A DNA stretch of 64,000 bases from Lepeophtheirus salmonis. Lineage: Eukaryota > Arthropoda > Copepoda > Siphonostomatoida > Caligidae. Location of the stretch: the NCBI RefSeq assembly GCF_016086655.4, contig NC_052132.2, positions 9,798,805 through 9,862,804 of the forward strand, written 5' to 3'. A program made the position numbers and the translations under genes. Position 1 is the first letter of the stretch, and each line of letters begins with the position of its first letter. The notes under the pieces are model-generated. The model saw only the letters and a list, made by a program, of their open reading frames with translations. It searched no databases and had not been told where the DNA came from. Below, one piece after another: positions 54,518 to 64,000 of the stretch.

Positions 54518-55111
54518 ACTGGGTGTGTAGTAAATATCTGGACACTGGTAAAATAGAGGAATAATAAAAAACATGGGAAGAATTGATAACTCCTCCCACC
54601 TGCTGACAAATTATGTGTAATGAAATCCTCCCGCAAAAAATACAAACACAATATCTAGAAAAGTGCCCTCACAAAGAGACAAAAGAATCGAGATTGCTTC
54701 TTTACTTCGAGCAGAACACATTGCAACAGAAATCCAAAGCTTGATTTAGGCAAGCCGGCAGACTACTTACAACGTCAAAAAGGCCATAAATGACGGCGCT
54801 GGCATCAATACAACCTTCAATAAGATGATGGTCCGGCAATTATTGCAAAGTTTCCACAGTCATATTAGAAACTAACATTTCATTCGAGCCAAAATGTTGT
54901 AGTCATAATACTAGCCAGATGCTAACCCGATCAAATTTTCCTTCTGGATATATGTCGTAGCCAGGGACTGCCGGACCAAGGCACCGAATCTCAAAGCTCT
55001 AAAGGCTGACTTTGTTGAGCATTGTAACTCCGAAATCCCCAATTACATTATTAGCAACTGTCATAACTTACAGAGGGCATCAAGACCATTATCAAAGTTG
55101 ATGGAGGCTAG
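54518..55111 (+). mobile_element. Mariner-like element with 5' end, helix-turn-helix and C-terminus, core deleted
   Basis: ACTGGGTGTGTAGTAAATATCTGG at 54518 (start ACTGGGTGTG) resembles a mariner end. A start at 54620 gives MKSSRKKYKHNI, then, in mixed frames, RIEIASLLRAEHIATEIQSL and ASRQTTYNVKKAINDGAGI, a clear N-terminal helix-turn-helix region. The catalytic middle is absent. The text resumes with PDANPIKFSFWIYV, equivalent to SPDLNPLDYxxW, then DCRTKAPNLKALKADFVEHC, IPNYIISNC and RTIIKVDGG with a stop at 55109-55111. The SPD block is present and the first two catalytic positions are gone. Confidence 0.7.
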
Positions 55112-55435
55112 CTATATTTCAGATTAGAAATATCAACACATGTGACAACATCCGCACAAAGTTTATTAACCTGGTAGTTATAACTAAAGTAAAAAATTGT
55201 TACCAATTTCTTTATATATAAAAAAGAAAAGAAACGGAGAATTAACGTCGTAATCCATATAATTTGAAGAATTTTTGAGAGGAGAAGTTTCATTAAATTA
55301 TCTGTTAGCAGCTGTTATATGAAAATAGGTATACATTTTTCCCTCTGTAACAAGTAAGGACAAGTTGATGGAGGCCATATTGAAGATTAGAAAAGGGCAA
55401 CATATCTTCACAAAGTTGAGTTATTCTCCGAAATT
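55095..55435 (+). repeat. Duplicated mariner 3' end
   Basis: AAAGTTGATGGAGGCTAGC...TTTCAGATTAGAAA...CACAAAGTTTATT at 55094-55160 recurs at 55362-55430 as AAGTTGATGGAGGCCATATT-GAAGATTAGAAA...CACAAAGTTGAGTT. The second copy is about 268 bp downstream and encodes VDGGHIED before its stop, which is closer to the usual family ending than the first. Confidence 0.55.
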
Positions 55436-55680
55436 ATACTTATTAAAATTCCAAATGTCTAGTTTTGAATTGTGCATCCGGTAAGGAATATTAATAGCTT
55501 ATAAATTGATCACTTTATAATATATGAGAATTGGGAGTGTACAATGTGCACCGTAAAAAAGAGAGAGGGTTACAAGAAGTTTCTTACTATAAGTGATACA
55601 AAATTGAGTTAAAATAATTTAATATAGCCTTGCTTAAATAGTTTTGGATGATATTTTTTACAAATAAAATTGATTTTTAA

Positions 55681-56117
55681 ATGACGCCGCAAGAAGACAA
55701 AAGATTAAAGGTGGATATTCTTCTTCCCGCCAAGAATGCTCAAAAGAAAATATGCAGAGCTCTTTAAATTTGGAATTCGAACTGTGGAGTGTATTCCAAC
55801 CCACAAACAAGCTGGCAAGAATTCTAAGCGCAAGTGTGGTAGTAGTAGAATAAGTATTTGTGCCAACTCAGGCCTTGAAGAAAAATGTATTGACCTGGTT
55901 CAGCGTCAACCTAAAATTTTTTAATCAGACAGTGCTTCGGCGAGGTTTTGTATGTCACAAGATACAATTTAAAGATCCTTTAAGGGCATAAGTGATTATG
56001 TTTTACATTAAAAAGAAGCAAAAGTTTATTACACAAACTCTCAGAGGCAGAAAAAAGTGAAAAGTTCAAAGAAGTTGTGGTCTTGGATTAATGAAATATT
56101 GTATCCACTGTAAAAAT
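55681..56117 (+). pseudogene. Mariner transposase N-terminal half relic
   Basis: Starts ATG at 55681: MTPQEDKRLKVDILL. The reading, with a few frame changes, continues ICRALFKFGIRTVE, KNSKRKCGSSRISICANSG, LEEKCIDLVQRQP, a bipartite helix-turn-helix DNA-binding domain with a GSGR-type hook between its two halves. Then MSQDTI, SFKGISDYVLH, and finally EKSEKFKEVVV or the equivalent, reaching the edge of the catalytic domain and stopping. No catalytic motif is present. The open frame at 55736-55924 is part of it. Unlike most relics, this one is a plain 3' truncation; R1 sequence starts 48 bp further on. Confidence 0.65.
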
Positions 56118-56164
56118 TAGAAACCGTTTGACTATATTTTTTGAATCTGAGATTTATATAAAAT

Positions 56165-56290
56165 ATTATTATTATTCAGGGAGTTGTATTGTTTTTCCAC
56201 GAGGCGGCGCCACTATCAATTGCTTTGTAAACAAAATAATGTAAGTAAACAACGCTTATGCCCCATTCTAGTTCCATAAATAATAGGGTG
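56165..56290 (-). repeat. Dispersed repeat R1, upstream part only
   Basis: CCACGAGGCGGCGCCACTATCAATTG and TTTGTAAACAAAATAATGTAAGTAAACAAC (cores GGCGCCACT and GTAAACAAAATAAT) are the reverse of 15855-15930. The GGCATTG core is absent. Confidence 0.5.
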
Positions 56291-56872
56291 AAAATGTATG
56301 AGTAATTTGTATTAGTGCTAATCTTTCTTTTTTGGGTTCCGTCTTAGCTTTTTTATTGATATTTCGGTCCCGTCCAAATTTCCTTTTGTAAAAATAGTGG
56401 CATACTTTTTCGTTCTCTGTTTTCTAACCCCCAATAACTTTGACAATGCCACGTACTACAGCCAGTACTAATTAAGTCTTAAAATGTGGCGTCTTTTTCA
56501 ATTATTTTTTTATGAAAACAGTGTCTCTGATATCAAATAACTTATGAAAAAATGTGTGTAAAAAAAAGTATAACGATTAGAAAAGGAAAAACGGATGATG
56601 CGTGCGCTCTTTCATCGTTTTTCTTCATTATTAAGTAAGTCGTGTTGGTGATAACATCTCTCTCAAAAAGAAGAATTCTCTCCTATCCATGGTGTAAATT
56701 GATTTAAAAATGTATAATAATATTAATAAACATAACAATAATTATAATATTTTCACTACACTAGTAGTAGTTTGTAAAGGGTTTCCACTCTATTACAATA
56801 ATTCCTTTTTTTTCTCTCTCTCTCTCAAAAAAAAAAGAGTAGTATCGTGGATTCTTAGAAAGTGAATCCTGC
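56291..56872. other. No gene recognised; TC dinucleotide run at 56813-56826
   Basis: AT-rich spacer with a short (TC)n run followed by poly-A. Confidence 0.4.
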
Positions 56873-57145
56873 AATGAAGAGAGAAAAATTGTCTACGTCA
56901 TCATGTGGACAAGAAAAGTTCCTTTTGCAAAGAGGCGAAACTATAAATGAGTTTGGTCGAACTACATCGAGAATGATTTTGATCGTGATCAGTTAGATGT
57001 GAAGAGAGCAAAGGGAAAACTCATGTCAAAGATATCGTTAATCAAATCCAAGATATCATCAACAATAATCCTGGACCGTCCATGAGAGTCATAACTCGAG
57101 ATATTGGGTTCTCGGACTTCTCTCTAACGAACATGGTCATTATTT
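56873..57145 (+). pseudogene. Mariner transposase N-terminal fragment cut by an A1 repeat
   Basis: The clearest reading is HVKDIVNQIQDIINNNPGPS followed by MRVITRDIGFSDFSLTNMV at 57020-57140, which matches the second helix-turn-helix of mariner transposases (family style: R-NP-RSMR-LARE-GVS). Upstream from an ATG at 56873, LLQRGETINEFGRTTSRM may be the first helix-turn-helix. The frame ends where the AT-rich A1 repeat begins at about 57145, suggesting disruption by that repeat. Confidence 0.55.
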
Positions 57146-57650
57146 TAAATAGAAATATGTAGAGTTTTCTCAAAAAATTTCAAAATTCCGCAGTTCTTCC
57201 GATAAAATATTTTTTTTTTAAACAAATTTAAGAAAATTCATAGATATTCTCCAAAAATTAATTTTTTTGAGAAAAACAATTCAAAAAACTACAGCTGTAC
57301 AAAAAAATTAAATTTTTAGTAAAAAAATTTCAAATATTAATTTTTTTGGAGAAAAATCTATAGCTACTTAGTGAAAATTTGAAAAGTTAAATTAAATTTC
57401 AAATATTACATTTTTTGAAAATAAATATTTCAAATATTATGTTTTTTGAAAATAAATATTTTCATATATTATATTTTTTGTAAATAAATATTTCAGATAT
57501 TACATTTTTGGTAAAAAAATATTTCAGATATTACATTTTTTGAAAATAAATATTTCAAATATTAAATTTTCAAGTAAAAAGCAAAAATTCCTCCATTTTG
57601 GGGGAACTACAACCCCTCCAACCCACTTCTGGGGATGTCCCTGATTCTGT
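57145..57650 (+). repeat. A1 repeat, copy 5, with a 31-bp minisatellite
   Basis: Imperfect AT units (TTTTTGAGAAAAA, AATTCAAAAAACTACAGCT) lead into five consecutive 31-32-bp units at 57405-57574. Each contains ATTACATTTTTTG, AAATAAATATTTCA and AAT or GAT. The GC-rich end (CCCCTCCAACCCACTTCTGG, GATGTCCCTG) closes the copy. Confidence 0.7.
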
Positions 57651-58529
57651 ATCAAATAATGCTGAGATACTTTTAATTTTCGTATTTGAATATGAATACA
57701 TTTTACTGGTTAATAGAAAATGTTTATAACCGATTTGAAGAAAGAGTGCAGTTAATTTTCCACACACTATTTGCCAGCTTAAGTATTACATTTCTAAAAT
57801 AAAAACTATTTTTCCATGAAATAATTGTTAGTGAATCAGACAAACATCTACTCTGTACAATGAACTCAGTCATTGAAATTGAATAAAATTATTTTAAATT
57901 AAATTACATAATGTTTATTACTGTTTCTTACACAAGGAAAAAAATAAATATTATGAGTCAAAGTAATAGCCTCTTTATTCGTGCAAAGTACTTAAGCCGA
58001 GTATGTAATGATTATTTCATTTCCTAATGTACATTCTTCGATCTTACATAATTCAATTTCAATTATTCCTCCTTAGTTTCATTTTATGATATTTTCAATT
58101 TAATAGATCATTTATATTGTAAATCATTATCACTAATAATATAGCAACGTTGCAGTCCTGAGTATATATAATAACATCAACATCTTGCTTTCTTCATTCT
58201 AAAAGGATGTTCCTTTAGGGAATTAGGGCAATATCATTATGTGACCATGATATACAATTTGAATATTCAGTGATTTGTTACAATTCGACTAAATTGAGTA
58301 TAACATCTGTTCTTTTGCTAAAAAATCTTGCTAATTTCCGTAAAAAGTATGGTAAATTCATCTTAGAACCATCAAACGAGTAAAAAATAATTTATGAGTA
58401 TATGAAAAAAAAGTCAATTGGTGTACTGTAGGGTGTATAAAGTGCTCCCTGATTCATATACCAATACAGTATAAAGCAAAAATGGAAACTAATTAATGAA
58501 GAACAAAAGTGGGAAGTTTTGTTCAAATT
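57651..58529. other. No gene recognised
   Basis: AT-rich spacer. GTACTGTAGGGTGTATAAAG near 58422 resembles a transposon end without a partner. Confidence 0.35.
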
Positions 58530-59640
58530 AAAAAAATGAATGTGACTTTACATGAGGTATATAAACGAAAAATAGTAGTACTGCCTAGCTTATCAAATCA
58601 TATTATTTATTTTTTTCTCTCATCCTTTTCATATAATTTTTAAAAAAAAGAGATAAAGTACTCCGTGGCTCATCAAGTCATATTATTTTGTTCTTGAGGA
58701 GAAAATGCTTAAGTATTGAGGGACTAGCTATGTCTGAGTGTTCTCACAAAAGACATCCGAATAGTTACTAACTCAATAATTAATGAAGGTTGAGATATGG
58801 AAATTAATTCATATTTCAATACTTAAAAACATAAAGAATCAGTAACAAAATAAAGCTCAATAGCTTAAGTACAAGAGGACAAAATTACACTTGAACGTGA
58901 TCGAGGAATTTCCATTTGCGCACTCCAAGCAGTTGGAGTCTCCAGGACCACTGTCTATACCGTCAGGAAGTCTGAAGGTTGAAGAAGAAGAAGTGCTTCA
59001 TAAAAAACTGGATCTGGAGGAGTTAAAGAAAAGAGCCCAGACAAATCCCCTCAAGTCCATGAGGGCCCATGTAAGAGTTCTTTGGGCTTCACACGAGACT
59101 GTTTAGAGAGCTATAAAAGAAGTGGGTGGAAATAGGCTTGCGAGGGTGGAGAAGCCACTTTTTACACCAGCAATGAAAGAAACTATCTCATACATTGCAT
59201 GACACTTCTAAACTTTTTTTTGGATACTTTTTGCCCCCTGCAGCCTTGATGCAAAATCCTTCGACTACACATTTTGGGTGCATGTCGAGGTGAAGACCTG
59301 CAGTGTCTGTCATTCAAACACCAAGGCCCTCAAAGCCACTGTCAGCCAGCACTGGGACTCATGACAGAAGACTACATCCGTAGCGGATACCTTGCTTTGT
59401 GTCCCTGCCTGGAAGCCATCATTGTCACTAAAAGTGTCAACATTAATGATTAAGAGAGATCAGACAAACATTTATTTATAGTACTAATTTTGCTGAAATT
59501 CTATTGTTAATTCATAAATTATATCTTGATGAAGTTTAAAATTCAAAGTTTTGGATTTTAATGGATCACTCGGTGATATAGGAAATTTTTTATGTTCATC
59601 AACGACTAATAACTCCAGGTAATGCTGGTTACTACCGTAG
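58530..59640 (-). repeat. Dispersed repeat R1, copy 8, split by a mariner insertion
   Basis: The left half (58530-58790) has AATGTGACTTTACATGAGG, TTCTTGAGGAGAAAATG and GTTCTCACAAAAGACATCCG. The right half (59590-59640) has GTTCATCAACGACTAATAACTCC-AGGTAATGCTGG. In uninterrupted copies these blocks are about 100 bp apart; here 0.8 kb containing a mariner relic lies between. Confidence 0.6.
58873..59453 (+). pseudogene. Mariner-type transposase relic inside R1, core deleted
   Basis: The N-terminal part reads ERDRGISICALQAVGVSRTT and VYTVRKSEG (first helix-turn-helix), then EEVLHKKLDLEELKKRAQTN and PLKSMRAHVRVLWASHETV (second), then RAIKEVGGNRLARVEKPLFT and PAMKE, where the catalytic domain should start. 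Stops and frame changes occur. After about 59200 the catalytic core is missing, and the sequence resumes with SLDAKSFDYTFWVHVE, KTCSVCHSN-KALKATVSQHWDS, EDYIRSGY, LEAIIVTKSVNIND and a stop at 59451-59453. The SPD Asp is seen as SLD. The tail is related to the relic at 22.1-22.6 kb (FTFWVHVE). The 71-codon frame 58891-59106 is part of it. Confidence 0.75.
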
Positions 59641-60559
59641 TTTACTGATAAAAACAGTTTGAATACTAAATAGTTTTTTAAAAATTAAGCATTAATGTAT
59701 ATTGAAGCGCGCTTGGAAGATTGCCCGTAATTACATTATAATACGTCGCCGTTTTGTAGACTTGTGATCGTTTTTGACGATTTTTTTAATGATTGAATTA
59801 TTATGTGAAAAAATTACATTGAAATTCGCTAAAATAAAAAAGTTATAACCAATTGTCGATTTGTGACTTGTAATATCTCGATAAATTGACAATGACAACA
59901 AACCGGTAATATTAATTAATATATACCAAAAATAAATAGCAGCAATGGATGTTTCATATAAGTGTCCTAAAATTGATTATTATAATGAATATATTTTAAA
60001 AGTTTTTATTAAATTAAAAAGTCTAAATTCTAATTTCCTCTCAACTGAGATGTGGCAAAAACGAGTAATCACAAGTCCACAAAACAGCGAAGAATTAACG
60101 TAATTTATCTTCCGATCAATCCCATCTACAAATAGTTCTGAGTAAAGGTGTATAAAAAATGCCATAGAAAACCGGAATTGCTTTTTCTAGATTTAACTTT
60201 TCATAGGAATAGACGATAATTTTTCAAAAAAATTATAAGTGTAATTTACGCACAATATTTGGGGAAAAATAATATCTTGCTTTTGTCTTGACAGGTCAAT
60301 TATATTAGATTTAAGATACTGTATCTCTATTTTCTCATTTTCAACTTCAAGTATATAAGCTTTACGTTATTTGATTTTTCCTGGACAGCCAACGATCATT
60401 GCCTAAATCGTTGATGAACTGAATCCAATTTATACCAAGAATGGAGAAGTATCAGAAAAATACGTTATTGAATTGGAATATGTTATAATATGGCCATAAT
60501 AAAATTTTCATCTTTTGGATGATGCCACCTGACAATGTGATATAGGAGAACAATAAATG
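59641..60559. other. No gene recognised
   Basis: AT-rich spacer without a recognised repeat. Confidence 0.35.
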
Positions 60560-60893
60560 AAATAAATATTTGATCCCTCACCGATTATGATAAAGATTTT
60601 CTTTGGGATTGAGGTCTGGAGACTCTTTTGTTGCTTTATAAGTATGTTTTGGATAATTTTGGATAGCCCTCGAAGACACATTACATAAACCATTTCTAGT
60701 GTCCTGCCTTAAAGGAAGGAGATCTTTTCGACTACATAGCCCAGTACATCTTTCCTTAGATGCGGTGAATTCGTCCTTTCCCCTTAGCAAAGAAACTGCA
60801 TTTAAAAAAAAAAAAAAATTGCACTACCTCTACTGATGTAGGAAAATTCAAATGAAATTTCCATCACAAATTTAGTGCACCCTGTATATCGTA
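60560..60893 (-). pseudogene. Tc1-type transposase relic with its 5' terminal sequence
   Basis: The minus-strand frame (60790-60578) reads GKDEFTASKERCTGLCSRKD, resembling the Tc1 stretch GKG-LHRIKG-MDG--YR-IL, then AIQNYPKHTYKATKE, then SPDLNPKENLYHNR. The family motifs are QQDNDPKHT-KATKEWL and SPDLNPIENLW, so the second catalytic Asp has been lost and about 15 residues between the two blocks are deleted. The third-position block SPDLNP is intact. Upstream of the gene, CACAAATTTAGTGCACCCTG at 60866-60885 looks like the inverted end of a Tc1/mariner element, followed by TA. Confidence 0.7.
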
Positions 60894-61603
60894 CTCTTGA
60901 ATTCAAATTTCCTCTCATGACTATTTTCTACAGGTGGTAACGTTCCAATTATAATATTCTGGAGGAATTTATTAAAAAAGGGTTTGATCATTAAATAAAT
61001 AAAAAATAATCTCAATTGGTTTATTACAATTTAATACTTTTCAAATAGTTGGATGTCTGCAAATACTTTTTTTATTCCTTGAAGTTTTAAATAGAACAAT
61101 CCACGAAATACTAATGTAGGTTTGTTTAATATACCGGTACTTTAGTGATACCGGAGTACTAACGTATTTAAAAGAGTACGTAGTAAATTGATATTAGAAC
61201 CAGTGCTTGCAACTCTATAAATTCATGCACCCACTATTTGATCACCAATGACGTTACCCTCAAATGTCTTAATTGGCCCGTTCCTTACAAAAATCTCAAT
61301 TTTTTTGCAACTAAACACTCAACCTCTGTTCCCAAGGGCAAAATTAACCATGCTCGGGTCCTATAAATAATTATTATTTGCACTTTATTACTTTGGCAAG
61401 TGCAACAACGCCCTGTGAAAAAACGAACATGCCTTAAAGTCAATTTGATGACTTGATTGTAGACTGACAAATTTACATTCAAATGAAGATTAAATAAAAA
61501 GTACTTATCATAAATTTATTTAAACTCGTTCAGGTATTAAAAAGTATGTGTATGTATGTTGTGTAAAACTTTGGCCATTCTAATTTTAAGAATATTCAGA
61601 ATT
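60894..61603. other. Spacer with a decayed CCGGTAC element end at 61120-61215
   Basis: TAATATACCGGTACTTTAG, GTACTAACGTATTTAAAAG, TTGATATTAGAACCAGTGC and TTGCAACTCTATAAAT align with 3226-3330. Otherwise AT-rich with a 65-codon chance minus frame (61285-61482). Confidence 0.4.
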
Positions 61604-63629
61604 CAGTGAAATGTGTTTAAACTTTCCCCGGTCCATCCTACTTTATATAAAGTGATTATCTTAAGTTTATTTTTCAGAATTGATAAATTACAGTTTTTTA
61701 TTCATCATAATAGTATTTCAAAAAGTTTTTATAAAAAGTATATAGTATATTTTGTAGAGAATGAGATTTTGCATCTCACATTTTAAATTTCAAATGTTGT
61801 GACCTTATTTGATTTTTACTTCAAAACCAATTGCAGACTAGGAAGTTTAAGATAATATATAATCTGTTCGATTATTTTTCTGATTCATATCTTAACAAGT
61901 TCAAACTTAGTTCATATTAATTGGAGTATAGTAACTTGCGTTTAAAAATGGGATAACTTGTTTCATTAAAAAAATCTCTTTAATATCTGATGGGTTATAT
62001 GTCATTTAATTGTACTCCAATTCAATGTCTTCTCCCCATCAACAAATATGGATGTGTAATTACAAAGTTCGAAAAAAAGTATTTATTTGATTAGTAACAA
62101 AAAACATTAAATGACGGTTATGAAACTTTTTTGTAATGGACAAGTTCTCAAAGTTTTATTTCATAACATTTGTGAAGTGAATGTGTCTATGAATCAAGGC
62201 ACTAATTTTGACTGTGAAAAATAAGATTACCAACAAAAATTTTCTTCAATTGTCTGAAAAAACTCGTTCAGTTTTATTAATCTTGGAGATGCATATAAAA
62301 AATTCGAAGAATTTAAAGGACATCTTTGATGAGTGTCGAGACAAGTTCATTTATAATTCGGATAATTTATTTGCCATAGGACACATTCATAAAAATTGAA
62401 CACGATAATTTGTTCTTGTAACAACATAGAAAACCAGGTCGACTATGCCACTTGGTTGGAATAAATAAAAAACTGTCAGAAAAAGTGGAAGAATCAAGAA
62501 TACGTATTGATAAAAAAAAGATTAATGAAATATACTTCGTCATCTAATTCATCAGCTGGAAACGAATATTTTTATAAGGATTTGAATCTGAAAATTCTAA
62601 TGACCTTCACCCTATACTTGAATGTACAGAGTCGATAGCAGGCTTAAAACCGATTAAGAAAGATTTTATCACTCTAAAGTTTGTAGTTGTATTAGATAGA
62701 TGTCAATTAAGTATGAGAGATACAGTCTTTATTCTTGAAGCAACTATTGATTTATTAGTGTTGAATAATCTTGAATTTCTAATTAGTAAGTATTCTATTC
62801 AAATGATGCAGACTGATCGCAGAAAAGATCGGGCAAACGTCGTACAAATTTATTTTAGAGACTAAGTACCAGATTTTGTAGCTTTACATTAGGATGGTAC
62901 ATTAATGCCTGCATTTGATAACTGAAAGATGAAAGAGGAACGTCTGCCAATTATCATAACCTATGGAAATAAAGAACAAATTATTTATTTTTCCAAGGTT
63001 GGATAATTCAACAGGAAAAAAACAGAAATGATCTATTTGGAAAGTAATCCTAGAAGGGAAACTTAAAGAAAATTTGCAAGTTTGCTGCTGTGACACTACA
63101 ACTCCAAATACTGGTCGTATTAATGTACTGTTAAGCTGTTGGAGCAGAAATTAGAAAAAAATAAATGTGTTTACTCAATTCTTGTCATCATCTTCATGAG
63201 TTGATTTTCAAAAGTGTTTTTGAAGTGAAAATCAAACATGTAAAAAAAGTCTAAGTATTAATCTCCTTCATTAATTACAAGATTATTGGAAAAATATAGA
63301 TTCCTTCAAAATTCGAGCAGTTAATGATACGGCTGAGAAACTCAGTAAGTTGGCAAAATACTTTCATGGTTTAATTACAGCAGATGTGGAATATAATCAA
63401 TTTCTACTACGTTGCGTTCATGAGCACAAGAAGATATGTCCTCACTGTAAACTTTTATACTTTGAAAAGAAAATATATCTAATAACATAAATCTATTACA
63501 ATTTTAAGTAAAAATAATCCAAATATATGAATTAGGGTCCTATTATTTATCAATTCTGAAAGATAAACACCATATTATCACTTTACTTAGAGTAAAGTGG
63601 ATAGGGGGAAGTTGAAACGTATTTTACTG
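61604..63629 (+). mobile_element. E2: DNA transposon relic with about 88-bp terminal inverted repeats
   Basis: The left end (61604-61691) reads CAGTGAAATGTGTTTAAACT, TTCCCC, CCATCCTACTTTATATAAAG, TGATTAT and TTTCAGAATTGATAAATTA. The right end (63541-63629), reversed, reads CAGTAAAATACGTTTCAACT, TCCCCC, CTATCCACTTTACTCTAAG-TAAAGTGATAAT and TTTCAGAATTGATAAATAA. The arms therefore match over almost their full length. The CAG start resembles hAT ends, but no clean target duplication is visible (TCAGAATT and GATTACTT differ). Length about 2.0 kb. A decayed transposase-like gene lies between the arms in the plus direction. Confidence 0.65.
62208..63487 (+). pseudogene. E2 transposase-like protein, decayed
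   Basis: Segments in order: KNFLQLSEKTRSVLLILEMH and FDECRDKFIYNSDNLFAIGH (62208-62399); LDRCQLSMRDTVFILEATID (about 62695); VPDFVALH, a stop in place of Trp, then DGTLMP (62866 on), which matches the HWDGK motif carrying a catalytic Asp; ERLPIIITYGNKEQII; after a frame shift near 63055, VCCCDTTTPNTGRIN, matching CDTTASNTG with a second Asp; and near the end IRAVNDTAEKLSKLAKYF and EYNQFLLRCVHEHKKIC (63299-63440). I recognise this layout from unnamed repeated proteins of hydra, aphid and other invertebrates that look like RNase H-like transposases. The recognition is from memory. The region between the CDTT block and the VND block is too short, so a large internal deletion is likely. Several stops make it inactive. 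Confidence 0.65.
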
Positions 63630-64000
63630 GATTACTTTAAGATACTTCAAATTAGATAGATCAAAGTTTTACACAACAGACATACATCTATTTACTAATA
63701 GTCAAAAGAGTTCAAATACATTTATGATAAGTACTTTTTGTGTAGTCTTCATTTGAATATTGGTTTCCCAATCCACCCTACGATCAAGTCATCAAAATTG
63801 ACTTGAAGCTCTTGTTGGAACTTGTTATCATTGTCTTAGAGATTTCTTTTACATATTTATGTAGATGATATCAAATAGACAAAAATGGAGGGGGCAGGGT
63901 ATGCATTTTTGAAAAAATACTTTTGATATAATGGGATACCTTGGGGATTATTATCAACATATTCTTTCCACCACACACTTTTTGTTCATATTATTTCTCA
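63630..64000. other. No gene recognised
   Basis: AT-rich sequence running off the window edge. CCAATCCACCCTACGATCAAG near 63769 loosely echoes the E2 end but is not part of the matched arm. Confidence 0.35.

Overview
The window reads as repeat-rich, gene-poor, strongly AT-rich animal nuclear DNA, with no bacterial gene density, operons or ribosome-binding-site pattern. It holds at least sixteen separate, mostly decayed Tc1/mariner transposase fragments, many short inverted-repeat (MITE-like) elements, a candidate tRNA-derived SINE, and two relics of RNase H-like transposase families that I remember from arthropods and cnidarians. This mixture fits a crustacean, and my best guess is a parasitic copepod such as the salmon louse Lepeophtheirus salmonis. 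That assignment is an inference from repeat style, because no host gene was recognised.

Layout. 0-5 kb: an R1 repeat copy, a core-deleted mariner relic, a threefold tandem array of MITE M1, a hAT-like MITE, and SINE-like S1. 5-15 kb: another R1 copy, a mariner with a readable C-terminal half (7.4-8.1 kb), inverted-repeat element E1 (9.26-10.93 kb) at the edge of an S1 copy, an A1 repeat abutting a Tc1 relic, a P1 element, and a third S1 copy. 15-30 kb: an inverted R1 pair, one weak exon candidate (17.2-17.4 kb), mariner relics at 18.5, 22.1 and 24.9 kb, a perfect hairpin (24.0 kb), a GTCGAC-ended element (26.3-26.9 kb), M1 and P1. 30-45 kb: two copies of one mariner lineage (30.7 and 39.9 kb), a nearly full-span mariner (34.1-35.0 kb), M1 and M2 MITEs, A1 and Q1 repeats. 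45-64 kb: local duplications, a 139-bp long hairpin (47.7 kb), three adjacent elements at 48.6-50.1 kb, five mariner relics between 52.8 and 59.5 kb, a Tc1 relic (60.6-60.8 kb), and element E2 (61.6-63.6 kb) with its own terminal inverted repeats and a decayed transposase.

How it works together. No host pathway can be assigned. The readable history is one of transposition: elements lie inside other elements (a mariner inside R1, a small MITE inside E1, E1 at the tail of S1), and most mariner relics keep an N-terminal DNA-binding part and a C-terminal tail but have lost the catalytic middle. Names R1, M1, M2, A1, P1, Q1, S1, E1 and E2 are local labels used only here. All family calls come from reading translated fragments by eye. 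Host exons without a long open frame could be present and missed.
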